NCBI GenBank assembly: GCA_024763185.1
Contig: JANTFY010000075.1
Location: 1-9,350, forward strand
Direction: 5' to 3'
Length of the DNA: 9,350 nucleotides
Origin: Gammaproteobacteria bacterium
GTDB taxonomy: Bacteria; Pseudomonadota; Gammaproteobacteria; GCA-001735895
Shown here: positions 6,250 through 9,350 of the stretch, piece after piece
Layout of the letters: each line of letters begins with the position of its first letter
Position numbering within the stretch: the stretch's first letter is position 1
Translations under genes and position numbers: made by a program
The notes under the pieces: generated by a model
What the model was told of the DNA's origin: nothing
The model's input: the letters and a program-made list of their open reading frames with translations, nothing else
The model's database searches: none

Positions 6250-7299
6250 TCATTCCTCTGTTTCAGCCGGATGGAACGATTCATAACCCCAGATATCGGT
6301 GTCGAATCCCTGTTCCCTCAGGTGTTCTCCTCGAACCGACAGGTAACGCTGAAAACTGGGGTACTCATGGTAGGCCTGATCCAGCACATAGGCCAGGGAT
6401 GACTGGAAATGGAAAGTTTTCAGGAAACCTTCTATACGGTGGACTTCCCGGCCTTCACTATCAAAAAACACCACGCTCGGCGAATAGTTGATATTCAATT
6501 GACGCGCATAGTCGCGCTGCGTCATACGTTGCCCATCCAGCGTGGTCAGCGGCGCATCGGAATGAATATTCAGCTGCACATTATTCATCTTTTCCACCAG
6601 ATCTCTGGTCGCTGGGTCCGTCAATACCCGTTGGTGTATGGTTTCGCACTCCTTGCATGAGGGTGATTCAAAATACAGCGCCAGCGGTTTATCTGATGAA
6701 TTGATCAGGCGCTTTAGATCAGAATTTGCAACAAAAAAATCTTCGGCTATCAAACTGCCCTGCTGTACGGGTTGCCGGGTAGCCAGAAATTCATTGAAGG
6801 ATAAGTCCCGTTCTTTTTTTTGCGCCACAAATTCCAGCGCCTGTTGAAATTGTTGCGGTGGGTAATAGCCATTCAAGCGTAACGCGACCTTACCTTTTTC
6901 ATCGAGAAACACTATTGTCGGGGTGTATTGAACCTTCAAGGCTTCTGCAAAGGTTTTTTCACTGAAAGTCTTACCGCCAACTGAGACGATTTCGCGGTCT
7001 CCCCACATATTAATTTCGACGCCATCGAAGTGTTTTTTGATATAGGCCTGTTGTTCAGGGAGGGTAAAATTCTCCTCCACCAGCCTTGCACAGTAAGGGC
7101 AACCTTCCTGATGAAAATAAATCATCACACGTTTATTGTGCTGCGCAGCCTCGGCGACATCCTCCTCGAATTCGAGAAAACTGTCCTTGAACCAGGCCGG
7201 AATCTCAGACATTTCCGCTCCGAGATAGGCCCCGGGCTTTTGTTCAATGGCCTTAACGGGCAGGCTTAACAGCAATACAATGAGAATCAGGTATTTCAT
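6250..7299 (-). CDS. Secreted protein with two thioredoxin-fold domains (CPYC and CKEC)
   Basis: Probable periplasmic thiol-disulfide protein of 349 aa. It starts with a signal peptide (MKYLILIVLLLSLPVKA, cleavage near residue 17; no lipobox Cys). Domain 1 (about 35-160) has the redox pair C67-P-Y-C70 after a YFHQEG strand and the cis-proline turn YTP (P127), as in SoxW/DsbD-gamma-like thioredoxins. Domain 2 (about 175-310) has C215-K-E-C218 and the turn YSP (P274). The two halves look like a duplication. A helical tail (311-349) ends in an acidic run. Partner and substrate are unknown; reduction of periplasmic disulfides or a role in protein maturation would fit the family. It lies 90 nt downstream of the chemoreceptor gene on the same strand with no visible terminator between, and is followed by a strong terminator. 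The Shine-Dalgarno is weak. Confidence 0.85.
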   Translation of the reverse strand: MKYLILIVLLLSLPVKAIEQKPGAYLGAEMSEIPAWFKDSFLEFEEDVAEAAQHNKRVMIYFHQEGCPYCARLVEENFTLPEQQAYIKKHFDGVEINMWGDREIVSVGGKTFSEKTFAEALKVQYTPTIVFLDEKGKVALRLNGYYPPQQFQQALEFVAQKKERDLSFNEFLATRQPVQQGSLIAEDFFVANSDLKRLINSSDKPLALYFESPSCKECETIHQRVLTDPATRDLVEKMNNVQLNIHSDAPLTTLDGQRMTQRDYARQLNINYSPSVVFFDSEGREVHRIEGFLKTFHFQSSLAYVLDQAYHEYPSFQRYLSVRGEHLREQGFDTDIWGYESFHPAETEE

Positions 7300-7389
7300 C
7301 GGTATAAAGGCTCACTCAATAGGGCTGGATTGATACAGGTTAACCCGAGTGGTGATGAAATCAAGTACTCATTTAATAGTGAACAGCCC

Positions 7390-8994
7390 CTAAGCAACCT
7401 TGAAATTGACAATCAACTCCCTGAGACGTTGAATTTCTTCGTTGATGTTATGCGTGGCTTCAACACTTTTTAGGGTGGATTGACTGGTCTGGCTGGCTAT
7501 CGCCGATATACTGGTCACACTCTGGTCGAGTAATACGGAAGTATCCGCCTGTTCGCGAATGGCCTGTTCGATGCCTGTTCCCATATCGTGTATTTCAGCC
7601 ACACTACCGGTAATCCTGTTCAACACCTCATTGGCATCGCTAGCCGACTGAACACTGTTGCCAGTCTGCTCTCGGGTTTCATGAATGACCTGAACCGCGG
7701 CCTTTGACTGGTTTTGCAAGCGATCGATAATTGCCCGGATTTCTTCGGTGGACTCCTGGGTTCTTTGAGCCAGTGTCCTGACTTCATCCGCCACCACGGC
7801 AAAGCCGCGTCCCTGCTCACCGGCCCGTGCGGCCTCGATCGCAGCGTTGAGGGCCAGCAGATTGGTTTGTTCCGCTATGCTGGTAATCACCTCCAGCACC
7901 TGCCCCACTTGTACACTGTCTGTTTCCAGCTCATTGATCACTGACGATGCCTGGTCAATTTTATTGGCAATCGCATTAATACTGCTGGCCGCCTGGCCGA
8001 CAACCTGCCTGCCGGCATCCGCTTTTTCACGCGCGTCATTGGCCAAAGAAAGTGATTCCTGTGTCGTGGTGGATACAAGTTCATTTTTTTGCTTTAGGTT
8101 TTCCACCGCTTCCACAATCCGGCTGATATCCTGATATTGCTGATTCACCCCCTGTTCTGCCTGGTCAAGGGATTCTGCAGCCTGGGTGGCTCGCTGAATA
8201 ACATGATCAGCGACAGATATGACACCGGAGATCATTTGACTGACATTTTTCAGCATTTGGTTATAGGCCTGCACGGTCTGTCCGACTTCGTTGTCACCAT
8301 AATCCTGATCTATAGCCTGCGTAAAATCACCCTTGCTGACATGCTGCAAATGCAATCCGAGTTCTTTCAGTCGATCCATTAACAGTGTTTTACCGAACAG
8401 ACGACCAAGCATGATCATGATTATCAGCATAACGGTTGAGACCATTGAAATCTTTTGTAATTTAGAAACCGTGGCATTGGAGGATGCTGCCATCATACCC
8501 ACGGCTTTATTCATTTCTTTTAATACAACCGGCGATAGTTGCTTGATCCGTTGTGCACCGACTTGTGGATCGTTGCTATATTTCAGAATTTCCACCTTGT
8601 AGTCTTGCCACAACTGCTCAACATGCTTCAATTGTTGCCGTATCTGCGGGTCTTCCACCGCGGGCATTCCCGTTTGCGGGTTACCTTTGAGAAGTTGTTG
8701 ATGAGAGCGTTCAAACAGGTCGATTGTTTTGTGCATGGTTTCAGCAGCCTCAACCTTTTGCGCCACCAGTAAGGCTTCTTTTGCCAGGCGCTGACTCAAC
8801 ATACGTTGTCTGCCGGCAATATCGACCACGCTCGCATCAACACCAAGCGTGATGAATTGCGAGGTCATCAGTATGGCCGTAATCAACAGAATCACTAAAA
8901 ACGACACCATGAACTGCATCTCGATGGATTTGATTCCAATAGCGCTGAAGATGCCTGAAATGATTCTGATTATCTGGTCGCCTATCGCCTTCAT
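7390..8994 (-). CDS. Methyl-accepting chemotaxis protein with PilJ-type (P-box) sensor domain
   Basis: Inner-membrane chemoreceptor of 534 aa that signals to CheA/CheW. The order is: short cytoplasmic start; TM1 (about 27-50); a helical periplasmic domain of about 130 residues; TM2 (about 182-200); HAMP (about 198-250); and a cytoplasmic signalling hairpin (about 260-534). The hairpin tip is the highly conserved run around EQTNLLALNAAIEAARAGEQ (375-394) and GRGFAVVADEVRTLAQRT. The sensor opens with DIAGRQRMLSQRLAKEALL, the P-box of the PilJ N-terminal family, related to the nitrate-binding box of NarX and to the P. aeruginosa nitrate receptor McpN. The ligand here is inferred only. There is no C-terminal CheR-tethering pentapeptide (it ends VNFKVA). 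A good Shine-Dalgarno (AGGAGAGG) precedes ATG 8994. It may be co-transcribed with the downstream thioredoxin-like gene. Confidence 0.94.
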   Translation of the reverse strand: MKAIGDQIIRIISGIFSAIGIKSIEMQFMVSFLVILLITAILMTSQFITLGVDASVVDIAGRQRMLSQRLAKEALLVAQKVEAAETMHKTIDLFERSHQQLLKGNPQTGMPAVEDPQIRQQLKHVEQLWQDYKVEILKYSNDPQVGAQRIKQLSPVVLKEMNKAVGMMAASSNATVSKLQKISMVSTVMLIIMIMLGRLFGKTLLMDRLKELGLHLQHVSKGDFTQAIDQDYGDNEVGQTVQAYNQMLKNVSQMISGVISVADHVIQRATQAAESLDQAEQGVNQQYQDISRIVEAVENLKQKNELVSTTTQESLSLANDAREKADAGRQVVGQAASSINAIANKIDQASSVINELETDSVQVGQVLEVITSIAEQTNLLALNAAIEAARAGEQGRGFAVVADEVRTLAQRTQESTEEIRAIIDRLQNQSKAAVQVIHETREQTGNSVQSASDANEVLNRITGSVAEIHDMGTGIEQAIREQADTSVLLDQSVTSISAIASQTSQSTLKSVEATHNINEEIQRLRELIVNFKVA

Positions 8995-9035
8995 ACCTAC
9001 CTCTCCTGAAAAGTGTCATGAATTTCTACTGTTTA

Positions 9036-9063
9036 AGTATAGAAAGCAGAAACTCACTGTATG
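9036..9063 (-). promoter_or_regulatory. Weak candidate sigma-70 promoter of the chemoreceptor gene
   Basis: On the minus strand TATACT (9041-9036) is a good -10 about 40 nt before the start codon. The best -35 at 16-nt spacing is CATACA (9063-9058), matching only 3 of 6. No convincing sigma-28 site was found in the upstream region, so the true promoter remains open. Confidence 0.35.
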
Positions 9064-9139
9064 AGAAAATTTCTAACTCCAGTCATACTCGGACAAGAAA
9101 TACCGGGAACCCATGCAAATACAAACTTCACCTGGTGGT

Positions 9140-9172
9140 GAGATGCCTTTAAATGGGCAAACTCGGCATCTC
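9140..9172. repeat. Inverted repeat GAGATGCC-N17-GGCATCTC
   Basis: Two perfect 8-bp arms (9140-9147 and 9165-9172) flank 17 nt, about 150 nt upstream of the chemoreceptor start. No T run follows on either strand, so it is not a terminator. It could be a regulator site or an RNA hairpin; no regulator is identified. Confidence 0.55.
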
Positions 9173-9253
9173 GGACGTCACAACGTAAACAGCGAGTTAA
9201 AGTCTATAATTGGGCTATCGGCAGATAAGCAGATAAATGAATATTTTTAGAGC

Positions 9254-9281
9254 AAAAAAAAAGACGGGCCAGGGGCCCGTC
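9254..9281 (-). terminator. Rho-independent terminator of a gene beyond the right edge
   Basis: A perfect 8-bp GC-rich stem (GACGGGCC / GGCCCGTC) with a 3-nt loop. On the minus strand it is followed by nine T (complement of A run 9254-9262); on the plus strand only AAAAC follows. It therefore ends a minus-strand transcript entering from the right and separates it from the chemoreceptor gene. Confidence 0.88.
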
Positions 9282-9307
9282 AAAACAATCACCAAGAGGA
9301 TAAAACA

Positions 9308-9324
9308 GGTTAGTTAAACTAACC
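9308..9324. repeat. Perfect 17-bp palindrome GGTTAGTT-A-AACTAACC
   Basis: Two 8-bp arms around a single central A, between the terminator and the right edge. The near-zero spacing suits a dimeric DNA-binding protein as well as a short hairpin with a 3-nt loop. It would be in the 3' region of a minus-strand gene or the 5' region of a plus-strand gene lying outside the window; which cannot be told. Confidence 0.55.
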
Positions 9325-9336
9325 CAGGCCGTTTCC

Positions 9337-9343
9337 AAGGAGG
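9337..9343 (+). promoter_or_regulatory. Possible Shine-Dalgarno of a plus-strand gene starting just past the edge
   Basis: AAGGAGG is a near-perfect anti-16S match and ends 7 nt from the window edge, the right spacing for a start codon at about position 9351. The terminator just upstream belongs to the minus strand, however, so the run may instead be part of a minus-strand gene's 3' region. Confidence 0.3.
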
Positions 9344-9350
9344 AGGAGAG

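Larger units (their letters stand above)
8995..9350. other. Non-coding region upstream of the chemoreceptor gene
   Basis: This 356-nt stretch holds no ORF with recognisable family features. It contains the leader and possible promoter of the chemoreceptor gene, an inverted repeat (9140-9172), a two-copy tandem repeat GCAGATAA (9221-9236), a minus-strand terminator (9254-9281), a perfect palindrome (9308-9324) and a Shine-Dalgarno-like run at the edge. A lone TATAAT occurs at 9205-9210 on the plus strand without a matching -35. Confidence 0.6.

Noticed and set aside
6197..6402. Plus-strand ORF starting TTG 6208, with AGGAGGG six nt upstream
   Set aside because: It lies mostly antisense to the clearly coding thioredoxin-like gene, has no family features, and no promoter is seen; the SD-like run is probably chance in the 3' untranslated region.
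7318..7396. Imperfect long-range pairing TAGGGGCTG / CAGCCCTA around the chemoreceptor-thioredoxin gap
   Set aside because: It needs a bulge and a loop of about 60 nt and has no T run; too weak to call a terminator.
9215..9241. Possible sigma-28 promoter for the chemoreceptor (GCCGATAG on the minus strand)
   Set aside because: The -10 box is good, but at 15-nt spacing the -35 reads TTCA instead of TAAA, and the leader would be over 200 nt.

Overview
This window (about 49% GC by eye) looks like a chromosomal piece of a motile gammaproteobacterium with a polar-type flagellar regulon. The clearest clue is the block cheV(-) / flgA-flgM-flgN(+). This is the arrangement known from Pseudomonas aeruginosa, where cheR1 follows cheV; here the left edge cuts cheV at its C-terminus, so cheR is expected just outside. 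The genus cannot be read from the sequence. There are no RNA genes, insertion sequences, phage genes or CRISPR arrays.

Left third (1-2786): cheV and flgA are divergent. Three flagellar promoters can be read directly. A sigma-28 site (TAAA-N15-GCCGATTA) drives cheV. A sigma-54 -24/-12 site (TGGCAT-N5-TTGCT) lies upstream of flgA. A second sigma-28 site (TAAA-N15-GCCGATAT) sits in the flgA-flgM gap. This layout suggests that early sigma-54 transcription gives the P-ring chaperone FlgA and probably reads into flgM-flgN, while late sigma-28 transcription re-supplies the anti-sigma factor FlgM, the chaperone FlgN and the adaptor CheV.

Middle (2839-6175, minus strand): a likely two-gene operon. 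A CheC-type CheY-P phosphatase with one intact active-site signature comes first. After 25 nt comes an 841-aa PAS-PAS-PAS-GGDEF-EAL protein whose cyclase and phosphodiesterase residues both look intact. The operon converges on flgN, close to where P. aeruginosa has the c-di-GMP brake gene flgZ/ycgR.

Right (6148-9350, minus strand): a chemoreceptor with a PilJ-type (P-box) sensor domain, then a secreted protein with two thioredoxin folds (CPYC and CKEC), ending in a clear rho-independent terminator. No terminator was found between them, so they may be co-transcribed. The last 356 nt have no recognisable gene. They hold a minus-strand terminator belonging to a gene beyond the right edge, inverted repeats, and a Shine-Dalgarno-like run at the very edge.

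Taken together the window is a motility and signalling region: flagellar assembly, chemotaxis adaptor, CheY-P removal, c-di-GMP turnover and a chemoreceptor. The thioredoxin-like protein is the outlier.
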